From positions 8,969-72,968 of the forward strand of contig JAVVTR010000008.1 of NCBI GenBank assembly GCA_036653535.1: DNA of 64,000 nt. The letters are read 5' to 3'. Within the stretch, counting starts at the first letter, position 1. Each line of letters starts with the position of its first letter. The position numbers and the translations under genes are program-made. A model generated the notes under the pieces. It saw only the letters and a list, made by a program, of their open reading frames with translations. It did no database searches and had not been told where the DNA came from. The stretch comes from JAVVTR01 sp036653535 (GTDB lineage Bacteria > Bacteroidota > Bacteroidia > Bacteroidales > P3). This document shows positions 1 to 8,647 of the stretch, in pieces.

Positions 1-117
1 GATACACCTTCCTTGGAGGAATAAGTATTTAATACTGTCACAAAGTATGACTACAAGGGAAAAGTATGGATACAAGGAATTTGGCCTCTCTTATAGTAAA
101 AAATAGTGGATGGATTA
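1..117. other. Left edge without a recognisable gene; short tandem repeat
   Basis: No complete gene is visible here. One frame ends at a stop at 22-24 and could be the tail of a gene lying outside the window, but seven codons are too few to name it. Positions 42-60 and 61-79 form an imperfect tandem repeat of 19 nt (16 of 19 identical, core AAAGTATG..TACAAGG) just upstream of the bacterioferritin promoter. Confidence 0.4.
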
Positions 118-148
118 TTTGTAATATCCCAAGTTATCCGTAACTTTG
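118..148 (+). promoter_or_regulatory. Bacteroidetes-type promoter of the bacterioferritin gene
   Basis: A -33 box TTTG at 118-121 and a -7 box TAACTTTG at 141-148 are separated by 19 nt, matching the Bacteroidetes consensus TTTG-N19-21-TAnnTTTG. Transcription would start around 153-156, giving a leader of about 67 nt to the ATG at 222. The leader contains a small hairpin (ATCTCT/AGAGAT). Confidence 0.75.
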
Positions 149-221
149 AATCCTTATCTCTCTATAAAAGAGATTGCCAAAAACAAAAATTGGTCTAACT
201 TCAACTAAAAAAAATAATAAT

Positions 222-734
222 ATGAAAAAAGAAAATCGTTATGCTAAAAGCATTGAATTGTTAAATAAATCCATCAATGATGAAATGACTGCCGTTCATC
301 AATATATGTATTTTCATTTTCATTGTGACGATCAAAACTACGACCTCTTATCCGGTCTTTTCCGTCGCACCGCTATTCAAGAAATGATGCACGTAGAACG
401 TTTAGCCGAAAGAGTACTATTTCTTAAAGGAGAAGTAGATATGAAGATGAGTGGGGAAGTAAAAAAAGTAACCGAAGTGAAACCAATGTTGGAAATGGCT
501 TCTAAAATGGAAAACACCACCATTATGGACTATAATAAATATGCCAATGAATGTGCACAGAACGCCGACTCTGCTACCAAGAAAATTTTCGAAGACTTAG
601 TAGTAGAAGAAGAAAATCATTGCGATCAATTCGATAATGAAATCGAAAATCTAAACAATTTTGGCGATAATTATTTAGTACTACAATCTATGGAACATAG
701 CAAAAATATAGCAAACGGAACTCCCGCCGAATAA
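222..734 (+). CDS. Bacterioferritin-like ferritin
   Basis: A 170-residue four-helix ferritin of the bacterioferritin branch, expected to oxidise Fe(II) and store iron in a cytoplasmic shell. The ferroxidase set can be followed: E21 in helix A, E54 and H57 in an EMMHVER motif, a Glu near residue 97, and the EEENH pair in helix D. These correspond to E18, E51, H54, E94, E127 and H130 of the E. coli protein. M55 falls at the position of the Met that binds haem in Bfr, so haem binding is possible. The frame is open upstream to 174, but the ATG at 222 fits the promoter and the family length (about 160-170). It is monocistronic, with its own promoter and terminator. The alternative is a plain ferritin or a Dps-like protein; length and the EMxH motif favour Bfr. 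Confidence 0.88.
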   Translation: MKKENRYAKSIELLNKSINDEMTAVHQYMYFHFHCDDQNYDLLSGLFRRTAIQEMMHVERLAERVLFLKGEVDMKMSGEVKKVTEVKPMLEMASKMENTTIMDYNKYANECAQNADSATKKIFEDLVVEEENHCDQFDNEIENLNNFGDNYLVLQSMEHSKNIANGTPAE

Positions 735-766
735 GCTTGCCATTAGATAAAAAATAAAACTCTCTT

Positions 767-813
767 AAAACCGTTGTAGAACCATAAAAACAAAGTTTTA
801 CAACGGTTTTTTT
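767..813 (+). terminator. Terminator of the bacterioferritin gene
   Basis: The inverted repeat AAAACCGTTGTA / TACAACGGTTTT encloses an A-rich loop and is followed by a run of seven T on the plus strand, giving a standard intrinsic terminator. Confidence 0.85.
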
Positions 814-873
814 ATATTCATTCCCCTATCTCGAACTGGATTCTCGTATTCTCTTATTTTCTTATCCGCCCTC

Positions 874-1695
874 TTATTCTCCAATCTTAAATAAAGTAGA
901 AGCATTCGCATTGGTAATTTCCGATACCCTCTCAGGGGCACAATGCTTTATCTCCGCCATTTTATACCCTATCAAAGGCAAATAACTACTTTCGTTAGGC
1001 TTGCCTCTATAGGGATGAGGAGCCAAAAAAGGTGCATCTGTTTCCAATACCAAATGCTCCAAACCTATTTTTTCCACGGTTTCTGGAAGATGAGAGTTTT
1101 TAAAAGTTAATACCCCGCCTATGCCCAAATAGAAACCTAAATTTATAGCTCTTACGGCTTGCTCGTAACTTCCGCTATAACAATGAAAAACACCATGCAA
1201 TGAACCGTTTTGTTCTTCTTTTAAAATGGCTATCGCTTCTTCAAAAGCATTCCTTATATGTAAAATCAAAGGTAAATCATATTTTTTTGCCCATTGTATT
1301 TGCAAACGAAAAGCTTGTTTTTGCGCATCCAAAGATGTTTTATCCCAATACAAATCCATCCCTATTTCCCCTATTGCTCTATAAATGGGATTATCGGCTT
1401 GGCAACAGTAAGCCCCCTGTTTTCCTTGTAGATTTTCCTCTAAACTCGTTTGCAGGGAAAATAACACTTCCTTAAAATTCTCTTTAACTTCTGTAGGATG
1501 CAAACCTATGCTTGGAAAGGCATGTGCAGAATGTCGTTTACAAAAATCTAAAATAGGTTTAACAGAATCTAAATCCACTCCGGCCAAAATCAATTTATGT
1601 ACACCGGCTTCTAAGGTTCTTCTCATACAATCCTCTTGCTCTTGTATGCTTGGCTGCATATAAATATGCGTATGTGTATCTATCCATTGTATCAT
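874..1695 (-). CDS. tatD: TatD family metal-dependent deoxyribonuclease
   Basis: A 273-residue TIM-barrel amidohydrolase of the TatD/YcfH family, a cytoplasmic 3'-5' exonuclease for single-stranded DNA and RNA. The metal-binding residues are in place: DTHTH at residues 6-10, the Glu of IGEIGMD, the His of LILHIR, the His of FHCYSGS and the Asp of ETDAPFLAP, which is the family signature near the C terminus. The ATG at 1695 is preferred to an upstream in-frame TTG at 1713 because family members begin just before the DTHxH strand and a TATCTTTG box overlaps the longer version. It is divergent from the secreted hydrolase at 1775, with only 79 nt between them, so the two control regions must overlap. 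Confidence 0.9.
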   Translation of the reverse strand: MIQWIDTHTHIYMQPSIQEQEDCMRRTLEAGVHKLILAGVDLDSVKPILDFCKRHSAHAFPSIGLHPTEVKENFKEVLFSLQTSLEENLQGKQGAYCCQADNPIYRAIGEIGMDLYWDKTSLDAQKQAFRLQIQWAKKYDLPLILHIRNAFEEAIAILKEEQNGSLHGVFHCYSGSYEQAVRAINLGFYLGIGGVLTFKNSHLPETVEKIGLEHLVLETDAPFLAPHPYRGKPNESSYLPLIGYKMAEIKHCAPERVSEITNANASTLFKIGE

Positions 1696-1774
1696 TTTGC
1701 AAAGATACAGCAAATGCCCATATCAAAATTAAAAATTCTGTATCTTTGTGCTCGTAGAATTAAGCCCTATTTAA

Positions 1775-2797
1775 ATGTTTCACCGAACTATTTCCATACT
1801 AAAATTACCCTTGGTATTGGTACTGCTTCTTGCAGCAGGTTCTTCCTATGCACAAAATTACAAAGCCGATATACTTGGCCCCGATTTTATTCAAAAGACT
1901 ATCGTTATGCCCAAAGACTATGAAGGACGAGTGGTCATTACGGTAGTGAAGCGCAAACTTATCAGTAATACTACCCACGCTATTCTTTATATTCACGGAT
2001 ATAACGATTATTTTTTTCAAAAAGAAGCTGCAGAAAAATTTTCAGAAAAAGGATATAGATTTTATGCCGTAGATTTAAGAAAATATGGTCGTTCTTACCT
2101 CCCCAATCAATACCCTTTTCAAGTAAAATCTCTATACGAATATTTTGCCGATATTGACTCTGCTTTAGCTCTAATAAAACAAGAAGGTGGTAAGGAAATC
2201 GTGTTAATGGGACACTCCACAGGAGGTCTTATAAGCAGTTTATATTGTCATTACCATCGCCAAAACTTACCTATCAAAGCCCTAATTCTAAACAGTCCGT
2301 TTTTAGATATGAACTTATCTCCCTTTCTAGAGAAAGTAGGCGTTCCCTTATGTTCCGGACTGGGAGCAATTTTTCCTAATGCCAAACTTTCTATGGGAAT
2401 GAGTACAGCCTATGCCGAGAGCCTTCTTGCTAAATATCACGGAGAATGGAGTTTTGATACCACCAAAAAATATCCTTTAGCTCCCAAAATTACCTTAGCT
2501 TGGGTCCGAGCCATACATAAAGGACAAAAGAAAGTGCAAAGTGGCTTGAATATCCCCTGCCCCGTACTGTTGTTGTTTTCTAATCAAAGTACAAACCTCA
2601 AAAAATGGACTCCCGAGCATCAAAAAAGAGACGCCGTATTAGACGTAAACGATATAGCTTACTATGGCAAGATGTTGGGAAAAGATGTTATTCCGGTGGA
2701 AATTCCCAATGGTTTGCACGATTTACTACTCTCTTCCAAAGAAACTCGAAATAAAGTTTATCAAACTATTTTTCACTTTCTTGCCTCCTTATACTAA
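1775..2797 (+). CDS. Secreted alpha/beta hydrolase (serine aminopeptidase/lysophospholipase-like)
   Basis: A 340-residue protein with a classical signal peptide: a hydrophobic stretch at residues 9-22 and a likely cut after SSYA near residue 26. It is probably periplasmic. The mature part has the alpha/beta-hydrolase order: an oxyanion-region strand with IHGYND (about 67-72), the nucleophile elbow GHSTGG with Ser148, and a late histidine in NGLHD (about 310). It resembles the S33/monoacylglycerol-lipase branch, whose substrates cannot be told from sequence. The gene ends 6 nt before the GT9-MazG ORF, so the two are probably cotranscribed. A TATCTTTG box at 1741-1748 is a plausible -7 element but lacks a clear -33 partner. 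Confidence 0.8.
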   Translation: MFHRTISILKLPLVLVLLLAAGSSYAQNYKADILGPDFIQKTIVMPKDYEGRVVITVVKRKLISNTTHAILYIHGYNDYFFQKEAAEKFSEKGYRFYAVDLRKYGRSYLPNQYPFQVKSLYEYFADIDSALALIKQEGGKEIVLMGHSTGGLISSLYCHYHRQNLPIKALILNSPFLDMNLSPFLEKVGVPLCSGLGAIFPNAKLSMGMSTAYAESLLAKYHGEWSFDTTKKYPLAPKITLAWVRAIHKGQKKVQSGLNIPCPVLLLFSNQSTNLKKWTPEHQKRDAVLDVNDIAYYGKMLGKDVIPVEIPNGLHDLLLSSKETRNKVYQTIFHFLASLY

Positions 2798-2803
2798 GCA
2801 TTC

Positions 2804-4702
2804 ATGAAGCCAAAAATATTAATTATACGATTTAGTGCCTTAGGCGATATTTTAATGTGTACCCCACTTATTCGCTGTTTACATTTGCAAATGAAGGCGG
2901 AAATATATTTTCTTACCAAAAAATCGAATGCGGTTATTTTGAAAGAGAATCCTCATATTCACCAAATAATTGTATTAACCGATTTATGGCAAACTCTACA
3001 TTTGCTGAGAAACGAGCATTTCGATTTAATAGTAGATTTGCACAAAAATTTACGCTCTTTTTTCTTTCGTTTTTTTTTAGGATGTCATGCTCCGGTAGTA
3101 TCCTACCCAAAATATACATTCCGACGTTATCTATCCATACACCTGCATCAAAAACAATGGCTCCCCAAAGACCATGTATGCGACCGCTATTTTAAAGCCG
3201 TAAAAAAATACAAAGTACACAACGATGGCTTAGGCATGGAATATTATAATTTTGCACCCGAAAAAAGCCTACCACTTTCCATGCAACAAATTTGCCAATC
3301 CTCTTCTAATCCCTATCTAATTATTGCCATTGGAAGCCGACATGCTACCAAACAAATGCCCATAAAAAAAATAGTTTTTTTATGCCAAAACATTCCTTTT
3401 CCTATCCTTTTGGTGGGAGATAAAAACGACCAAGCCAAAGCCCTTAGTATTCAAAAACAAATTTCTAAAGAAGATTCTTCCACTCCTGTATGGAATATGT
3501 GTGGATTGCTTTCTTTCGACCAAACAGCCACATTGGTTTTACATGCCAATCTTATTATTAGCGGAGATAGCGCACTAATGCACCTATCTGCGGCACTGCA
3601 AAAAGATTTAATTTCCGTATGGGGAAGTACCGTTCCGGAATTAGGTATGTATCCCTACTATCCAATGGGCAGTGAGGCTGTGCATACCCTCTTTGAAAAC
3701 AAAAATTTACGGTGCCGACCCTGCCATAAACATGGGTATGATCGTTGTCCTAAAAAACATTTTTGTTGCATGAATGATTTGGATTTTTCCTCTATTGCAT
3801 TGGCAGTAGAACGTATATGGAAACACACTACGCCAAAAATATCTTCTCCTAAAATTTACAACATGAACGAAAACAATCTTCTCCCCAATCAAGACCCTGC
3901 CTCCACTCCAGGACAAGCTATAGAACGACTAATACGCATATTGACTTTGCTCAGAAAAGATTGTCCTTGGGATAAAAAACAAACTTTTGAAACACTTCGC
4001 TGCTTAACTATAGAAGAAACTTACGAACTTTCCGAATCTCTTTTAGAAAACGAACCGGAAGAAATAAAAAAAGAATTGGGTGATTTACTGTTACATATTG
4101 CCTTTTACTCACAAATAGGAGCCGAAAAGAATTTGTTTGATTTCACCATGGTCACTAATGGTATCTGTGAAAAACTAATTCGTCGACATCCTCATATTTT
4201 TTCCGATGTACAAGCCAATACGGCAGAACAGGTAAAACAAAATTGGGAAGAAATAAAGCTCAAAGAAGGAAGTAAGCATTCTGTGTTAGCTGGTGTTCCC
4301 TCCTCTTTACCCGCTACCGTCAAAGCTTTTCGTATTCAAGAAAAGGCAAGAGGCGTTGGTTTCGATTGGGATAATTCCGATCAAGTTTGGGATAAAGTAT
4401 TGGAAGAATTAGACGAATTAAAAGTAGAGGTAAGCAAATGGAAAACGCAAAAGACAGAAGAACAACATTCTCGTATGAATTCCGAATTGGGAGATTTGTT
4501 ATTTGCAATTATTAACTATGCACGCTTTATAGATGTCAATCCAGACGATGCTTTAGAACATACGAATAAAAAATTCATACGCCGTTTTAAATACTTGGAA
4601 GAAAAAACTATTATGCAGGGCCAATCCCTGCATGAGCTGACCTTAGATCAAATGAATGTCTATTGGAACGAAGCCAAAACTTTAGAAAGCGATAATCTTT
4701 AA
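2804..4702 (+). CDS. Fusion of family 9 glycosyltransferase and MazG nucleotide pyrophosphohydrolase
   Basis: One 632-residue frame contains two complete enzymes. Residues 1 to about 345 are a heptosyltransferase-like GT9 protein: the N-terminal IRFSALGDIL strand is the GT9 signature, and a second Rossmann half carries IISGDSALMHLSAAL. Residues from about 354 are a full-length MazG, which hydrolyses NTPs to NMP and PPi: CPWDKKQTFETLR, then EETYELSE and KELGDLL of the first domain, and EELDEL plus SELGDLL of the second. An in-frame ATG at 3863 (residue 354) sits exactly where a free MazG would start, so a separate MazG could also be made by internal initiation. The two activities have no evident link (lipopolysaccharide core versus nucleotide clean-up). 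Domain identity is firm; whether the join is natural is less certain. Confidence 0.85.
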   Translation: MKPKILIIRFSALGDILMCTPLIRCLHLQMKAEIYFLTKKSNAVILKENPHIHQIIVLTDLWQTLHLLRNEHFDLIVDLHKNLRSFFFRFFLGCHAPVVSYPKYTFRRYLSIHLHQKQWLPKDHVCDRYFKAVKKYKVHNDGLGMEYYNFAPEKSLPLSMQQICQSSSNPYLIIAIGSRHATKQMPIKKIVFLCQNIPFPILLVGDKNDQAKALSIQKQISKEDSSTPVWNMCGLLSFDQTATLVLHANLIISGDSALMHLSAALQKDLISVWGSTVPELGMYPYYPMGSEAVHTLFENKNLRCRPCHKHGYDRCPKKHFCCMNDLDFSSIALAVERIWKHTTPKISSPKIYNMNENNLLPNQDPASTPGQAIERLIRILTLLRKDCPWDKKQTFETLRCLTIEETYELSESLLENEPEEIKKELGDLLLHIAFYSQIGAEKNLFDFTMVTNGICEKLIRRHPHIFSDVQANTAEQVKQNWEEIKLKEGSKHSVLAGVPSSLPATVKAFRIQEKARGVGFDWDNSDQVWDKVLEELDELKVEVSKWKTQKTEEQHSRMNSELGDLLFAIINYARFIDVNPDDALEHTNKKFIRRFKYLEEKTIMQGQSLHELTLDQMNVYWNEAKTLESDNL

Positions 4703-4835
4703 ACGATAAGTATATAAGCAATAGAAAGAAATTATTTATATTGCTTGCCGCTTTAAGTCCTTATAGTTTAGAAGTTCCTATATTTAGAAATTCCATGCGC
4801 TATCATTGACCATAGACAAACACATACATAGCTTA

Positions 4836-5930
4836 TTAATATAATAATAATTGAGGTTCCCCTTCCTCCACTTGTCCTATAATTTTAGTATAAGGATAAG
4901 CACCTTTGCGAAGGTCTTCTACCAAAGCCTCTGCTTTAGAAGCCGAAACCGACATCAAAAGTCCTCCCGACGTTTGAGCATCACAAGCCAACATTTTTCG
5001 AGTTAAACTCACCTTAGGATCTACCACTAAGAAAGGAGCTACAAAATCTAAATTTTTAAATGTGGTTCCTGGAATACACCCCATTTCCAAAAGATTTAAA
5101 ACCTGAGGAAAAACAGGTAATGCAGATGTTTGTATCTTTAATTTCACCTTAGAAGCCAAAGCCATTTTCCAGGCATGCCCCAACAAGCCAAAACCAGTTA
5201 CATCGGTTGCACATCTTACCTCATATTTCCGCATAAGTTCTGCACCCTCTTTATTGAGTAATTGCATTTGCTCCAAAGATAATTCATAAGCCTCTTTATT
5301 CGCTAATTTCAGTCGATGAGCCGCTGCCAAGACACCTGTTCCAAGAGGCTTCGTCAACAATAATATTTCCCCCGCTAAAGCCGAAGCATTGCTTATTATT
5401 TTTTTAGGATGAACCGTCCCTACTACCGCCAATCCATATTTAGGAATTTCCTCTTCTATAGTGTGTCCTCCCATCGTAAAAGCACCAGCCTCCGTTACTT
5501 TTTCTTGCCCCCCCAATAAAATATCATGCAAAATTTTCAAAGGTATTTTAGTAGAAGGGAACATAGTTAAATTTAAAGTTAGTAAAGGAGTCCCACCCAT
5601 AGCATACACATCACTTAAGGCATTACAGGCAGCAATACGGCCAAACACACAGGCCTCCGAACAAATAGGAGGAAAAAAATCCGTAGTTACAATCAAGGCC
5701 ATTTCTTCATTTATCTTAAAAACTCCAGCATCATCATGGGTTTCTATATCCACTAAAATACGAGAATCTTTGAGCATGGGAATATCTTGCAACAACTCCG
5801 TTAATTTTCCGGCAGGCAATTTAGCCGAACAGCCCCCATTTTCCACTGTTTGCAACAAATCAAAAAAGACATTTTTTTTTCCATTGTCGCCCCCTTTCTT
5901 TGGCAAATTTTCCGGCATAATATTTTTCAT
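4836..5930 (-). CDS. selD: Selenide, water dikinase (selenophosphate synthetase)
   Basis: SelD converts selenide and ATP to selenophosphate, the selenium donor for tRNA 2-selenouridine and selenocysteine. The 364-residue protein has the N-terminal active-site loop GGCSAK: C34 and K37 match essential Cys17 and Lys20 of E. coli SelD, while the second Cys of the usual GCGCK is Ala. Further signatures are the metal-binding VDIETHDDAG, VTTDFFPPI, the long AIR-synthase core with MGGHT and TDVTGFGLLGH, and the C-terminal DAQTSGGLLMSV. It uses Cys, not selenocysteine: no in-frame TGA is present. It is the last gene of the selenium run, 88 nt after the DUF3343 gene, and faces the GT9-MazG gene tail to tail. 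Confidence 0.95.
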   Translation of the reverse strand: MKNIMPENLPKKGGDNGKKNVFFDLLQTVENGGCSAKLPAGKLTELLQDIPMLKDSRILVDIETHDDAGVFKINEEMALIVTTDFFPPICSEACVFGRIAACNALSDVYAMGGTPLLTLNLTMFPSTKIPLKILHDILLGGQEKVTEAGAFTMGGHTIEEEIPKYGLAVVGTVHPKKIISNASALAGEILLLTKPLGTGVLAAAHRLKLANKEAYELSLEQMQLLNKEGAELMRKYEVRCATDVTGFGLLGHAWKMALASKVKLKIQTSALPVFPQVLNLLEMGCIPGTTFKNLDFVAPFLVVDPKVSLTRKMLACDAQTSGGLLMSVSASKAEALVEDLRKGAYPYTKIIGQVEEGEPQLLLY

Positions 5931-6018
5931 GATTTCTACTTTTTTCTATTTACAATGGATTTTATCCTTTAGAAGCCATACCACCCCTAATATCGTTCCA
6001 TTTTCATAGACCCTTATT

Positions 6019-6231
6019 TTATTTATCAGACAAAATCGCTTCTATGCTTTTTTCTTTCCATAAACGCTGCAAATAATCTTCCTCTTCTTTTGGAAAGATC
6101 AAAGACATACCACAAGGAGATGAAGGCGGGCCTACAACTGGCATTAACTTACAATTCACCCCTGCTTTACAAGCAATTTCTTCAGCCTGCATTAAAATTC
6201 TAATTTCTGTAAACACAGCCTTCCTTTCCAT
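6019..6231 (-). CDS. DUF3343 protein, putative Se/S carrier
   Basis: A 70-residue protein resembling DUF3343, a small family often found beside selD, yedf and mnmH in anaerobes. It has the family pattern of an N-terminal beta-alpha unit (FTEIRILMQAEEIACKAG) followed by a PPSSPCGMSLIF segment, whose single Cys in a (S/P)CG context is the likely persulfide or perselenide carrier site. The ATG at 6231 is chosen over an in-frame TTG at 6246. It lies 27 nt downstream of yedF on the same strand. A carrier role is inferred from neighbourhood and the conserved Cys; no activity is established for it here. Confidence 0.75.
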   Translation of the reverse strand: MERKAVFTEIRILMQAEEIACKAGVNCKLMPVVGPPSSPCGMSLIFPKEEEDYLQRLWKEKSIEAILSDK

Positions 6232-6258
6232 AGTTGATAGTATCAAGTATAAATTAAA

Positions 6259-6909
6259 TTACAAATAAATCACCGAACCTGCCTCCGCCAACACATTAGC
6301 AATAGTAAACATATTACTAATGGTCCCAACAGCTACCTTTTCTTTTACTCCATAATAATCGATACAAGTTCCGCAGAGGTATATTTTTACTCCCATTTTT
6401 TCCAACTTTTGCAAAGAATCTAAAACAGGAGAACCCCTTAATACCCATTTTACCCCTTCGTTATAAAAACAAAGGCTCAAGGGATGAGTATCTATTTCTG
6501 GTAAAGCATTTAAATACGCTTTTAATAAAACATCTCCTAATTTAGGATCTCCACTCCCCATTTGCAAAGATTTTATTACCACTACATAAAATCCTATTTT
6601 TGATTTCGTATTCTCTATCTCTTTTTCCGTTTTACAAGATAAATCATTTTCCATACACTCTGTCTCTTGCGATTCTATCCAATCGCTACCCTCTATTCCA
6701 CTGAAAAATAAATGAAATTCTTTCTTTTCATCCTCTATTTCCTTATAAGAAATACCCAATTCTCTTAAATAATTCTTAAGATTTTGAAGCGAAATTTCAT
6801 TATTACATATAATTTCAAAATCCGTATTCTCTGTAGCAGCAAGAAGCGCACGCTTCGTTAAAATTAATGGCGTTGGACAAGCCAAGCCTCTGACATCTAT
6901 CGTTTCCAT
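6259..6909 (-). CDS. yedF: YedF-type selenium metabolism protein (TusA-DsrE fusion)
   Basis: A 216-residue two-domain protein. Residues 1-70 form a TusA/SirA-like domain with the catalytic GLACPTPLI motif (CPxP, Cys11). Residues about 105-216 form a DsrE-like domain with a GVKWVLRGSPVLDSL helix region and an LCGTCIDYYGV loop, in which two Cys could bind sulfur or selenium. This architecture is the one called sulfurtransferase-like selenium metabolism protein YedF, found almost only with selD. It probably passes selenium or sulfur toward SelD or MnmH. It lies between mnmH (59 nt) and DUF3343 (27 nt). Confidence 0.88.
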   Translation of the reverse strand: METIDVRGLACPTPLILTKRALLAATENTDFEIICNNEISLQNLKNYLRELGISYKEIEDEKKEFHLFFSGIEGSDWIESQETECMENDLSCKTEKEIENTKSKIGFYVVVIKSLQMGSGDPKLGDVLLKAYLNALPEIDTHPLSLCFYNEGVKWVLRGSPVLDSLQKLEKMGVKIYLCGTCIDYYGVKEKVAVGTISNMFTIANVLAEAGSVIYL

Positions 6910-6968
6910 TTATACTCTTGTTTTACCTATTTTTTTGTAATGCTTTTATTTTTATTCTTTTTCTATCT

Positions 6969-7985
6969 CTATTTACAAGGTTTTTCTTCTTCTAAACCTT
7001 TGCTCAAATTTAGAATTTCATTCGACATGATTTCTGCGCTTTTAGAGCCTCCATCATATTGTATTTTAGTTTTTCCTGAGCGCTGCTGCAAAGAATAAGC
7101 ATATTGTTTATCGTAATAATTTAAAGCCAATAGAGCTGCAGAAGCTATATCCCCTACTTGTATGTAATTTATGGCTTTATCTGTAATATCATAGCCTAAA
7201 CGTTTACGAATTTTTTCGAAAGAAGATACCAAAAGTTCAGAAGAAAAAGTACCATACTCTGCAAGTACTCTTCCTAAACGAGAAGTTTTATCGCCATCCA
7301 CCCAAATGGTATCGGCCTTTTGTAAGCATGCAAAAAAATCTAATGGTAAAACAACTCTGCCAATATTTAAACTTTCTCCCTCACACCACACCGGTCTTTC
7401 CACTTCGAAACCCGACAAAGCATGATGCAATAAATTTGCCATAGTTTCATTATTGGGTTGCTCTTTAAAATCTAATCCTCCGAACACCGAACCTTTATGC
7501 CTGGCTAAACCTTCCAAATCCAAAACTTGTTCTCCCTTATCGGCCAAAGCATGCAATATATCGGTCTTTCCACAAGCAGTGGGTCCTGCAAGTACTATAA
7601 ATTTCCAAGGATATTTTAATAAATCAGAAAACTCTTGACGATAGGCCTTATAACCACCTGGGAAAACCTCCACCTTCATGTCTATTAAAGAAAATAGCCA
7701 AGCCATACTGGAACTGCGCATTCCCCCTCTCCAACAATAAAGACACAACTTCCCATTTTGTGCTATTTTTTTTCCTTGCTGTAATAGAATCGACAAGCGA
7801 GGTCCAAGCAATTGCAAGCCTTTTTCTACTGCGGCTTCTTTGCCACAACGAGCATAAATGGTTCCCACTTCCACTCTTTCTTCATTAGAAAATAAAGGTA
7901 AATTAACTGCTCCAAAAATATGACCCTGCTCAAACTCCGCCGGAGTTCTTACATCTACCCAAAGACAAGCATCCTTTTGGATCAT
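6969..7985 (-). CDS. mnmH: tRNA 2-selenouridine synthase (rhodanese + P-loop)
   Basis: MnmH (SelU, YbbB) replaces sulfur of 2-thiouridine at tRNA wobble position 34 by selenium, using selenophosphate and a geranyl intermediate. The N-terminal rhodanese domain starts with VDVRTPAEFEQGH and carries the active Cys in LYCWRGGMRSS. The C-terminal half is a P-loop domain with Walker A GPTACGKT. Both halves are intact, about 338 residues in total. The frame is open to 8039, but the ATG at 7985 lies immediately after the TAA of the upstream MBL gene (1 nt between), a typical translationally coupled start, and fits the family N terminus. Together with selD in the same run this indicates use of selenium in tRNA. 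Confidence 0.92.
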   Translation of the reverse strand: MIQKDACLWVDVRTPAEFEQGHIFGAVNLPLFSNEERVEVGTIYARCGKEAAVEKGLQLLGPRLSILLQQGKKIAQNGKLCLYCWRGGMRSSSMAWLFSLIDMKVEVFPGGYKAYRQEFSDLLKYPWKFIVLAGPTACGKTDILHALADKGEQVLDLEGLARHKGSVFGGLDFKEQPNNETMANLLHHALSGFEVERPVWCEGESLNIGRVVLPLDFFACLQKADTIWVDGDKTSRLGRVLAEYGTFSSELLVSSFEKIRKRLGYDITDKAINYIQVGDIASAALLALNYYDKQYAYSLQQRSGKTKIQYDGGSKSAEIMSNEILNLSKGLEEEKPCK

Positions 7986-7986
7986 C

Positions 7987-8637
7987 TTATAAAAAAGGAT
8001 TATGATATTTTTCGTATTCCACCGTCGTACGACCTCCATGACCAGGTCTAACCGTATAATGATCGTCTAATACAAAAACACGATTCAAAATACTTTCTCT
8101 AAGAAGATCGTAATCGCCCGTTTTTAAATCGGTTCTACCTATACTTCCCCTAAAAAGAACATCTCCCGAAAAAACAGTTTCCGCATCCGAACAAACAAAA
8201 CATACACTTCCTTGACAATGTCCAGGAGTGTAACGTACTTCCATAGAGGTATTCCCAAATTTAATATGCGAGCCTTCTTCAAAAAAAACTAAATTTTCAG
8301 GCATTTTTTCCACGGAGAAACCAAACATTTTCGCACTATCCGAAACATAACAAAGCATTTCTTCTGCTTTACTATGCAATTCCAAAGGCAAAGCGTAATG
8401 GGCACAAATCCTCTCGGCCCCCATAACATGATCAAAATGCGGATGGGTCACCAAAACATGCACTATTTTTATTTTTTCGTCCTGGGTAAAACAAAATAAT
8501 TTTTCAAACTCCTTCTCCGTAGCACAGCCCGGATCTATAATTACCCCTTCCCCATTAGAATCGTAAACCACATACATATTCATTTCTATGGGATTTACGG
8601 AAAAAGTTTTTATCTTTATCTCTTTATTATTATCCAT
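7987..8637 (-). CDS. MBL-fold hydrolase (glyoxalase II-like)
   Basis: A 216-residue metallo-beta-lactamase-fold protein with the zinc motif HPHFDH (THxHxDH type), a later His in YTPGHCQGS, an Asp in FSGDVLFRGSIGRTDL, and a C-terminal PGHGGRTT His. The spacing fits the short glyoxalase-II-like or persulfide-dioxygenase-like subgroup in Bacteroidetes. The substrate cannot be read from sequence. It is placed in the selenium run, 10 nt after the SDR gene and coupled to mnmH, so a role in thiol or persulfide chemistry is an attractive but untested inference. Confidence 0.82.
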   Translation of the reverse strand: MDNNKEIKIKTFSVNPIEMNMYVVYDSNGEGVIIDPGCATEKEFEKLFCFTQDEKIKIVHVLVTHPHFDHVMGAERICAHYALPLELHSKAEEMLCYVSDSAKMFGFSVEKMPENLVFFEEGSHIKFGNTSMEVRYTPGHCQGSVCFVCSDAETVFSGDVLFRGSIGRTDLKTGDYDLLRESILNRVFVLDDHYTVRPGHGGRTTVEYEKYHNPFL

Positions 8638-8647
8638 GTTTTAAATC

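Noticed and set aside
1200..1475. Plus-strand frame antisense to tatD
   Set aside because: It lies wholly inside tatD, whose metal-binding motifs are intact; the frame has no motif of its own.
1700..1707. TATCTTTG as a firm promoter of tatD
   Set aside because: The nearest TTTG on that strand is 16 nt away, too short for the consensus, and the start codon would fall almost on the box; kept only in the leaderless-mRNA finding.
4703..4835. AAGCAATA/TATTGCTT inverted repeat between GT9-MazG and selD as a terminator
   Set aside because: The stem is only 8 bp with a 15-nt loop and no T run follows.
4836..5930. SelD containing selenocysteine
   Set aside because: The active-site codon is a Cys codon; no in-frame TGA interrupts the gene.
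5461..6009. Plus-strand frame of 182 codons
   Set aside because: It is antisense to selD across its conserved N-terminal half, has no promoter or recognisable domain, and owes its length to the codon bias of the real gene.
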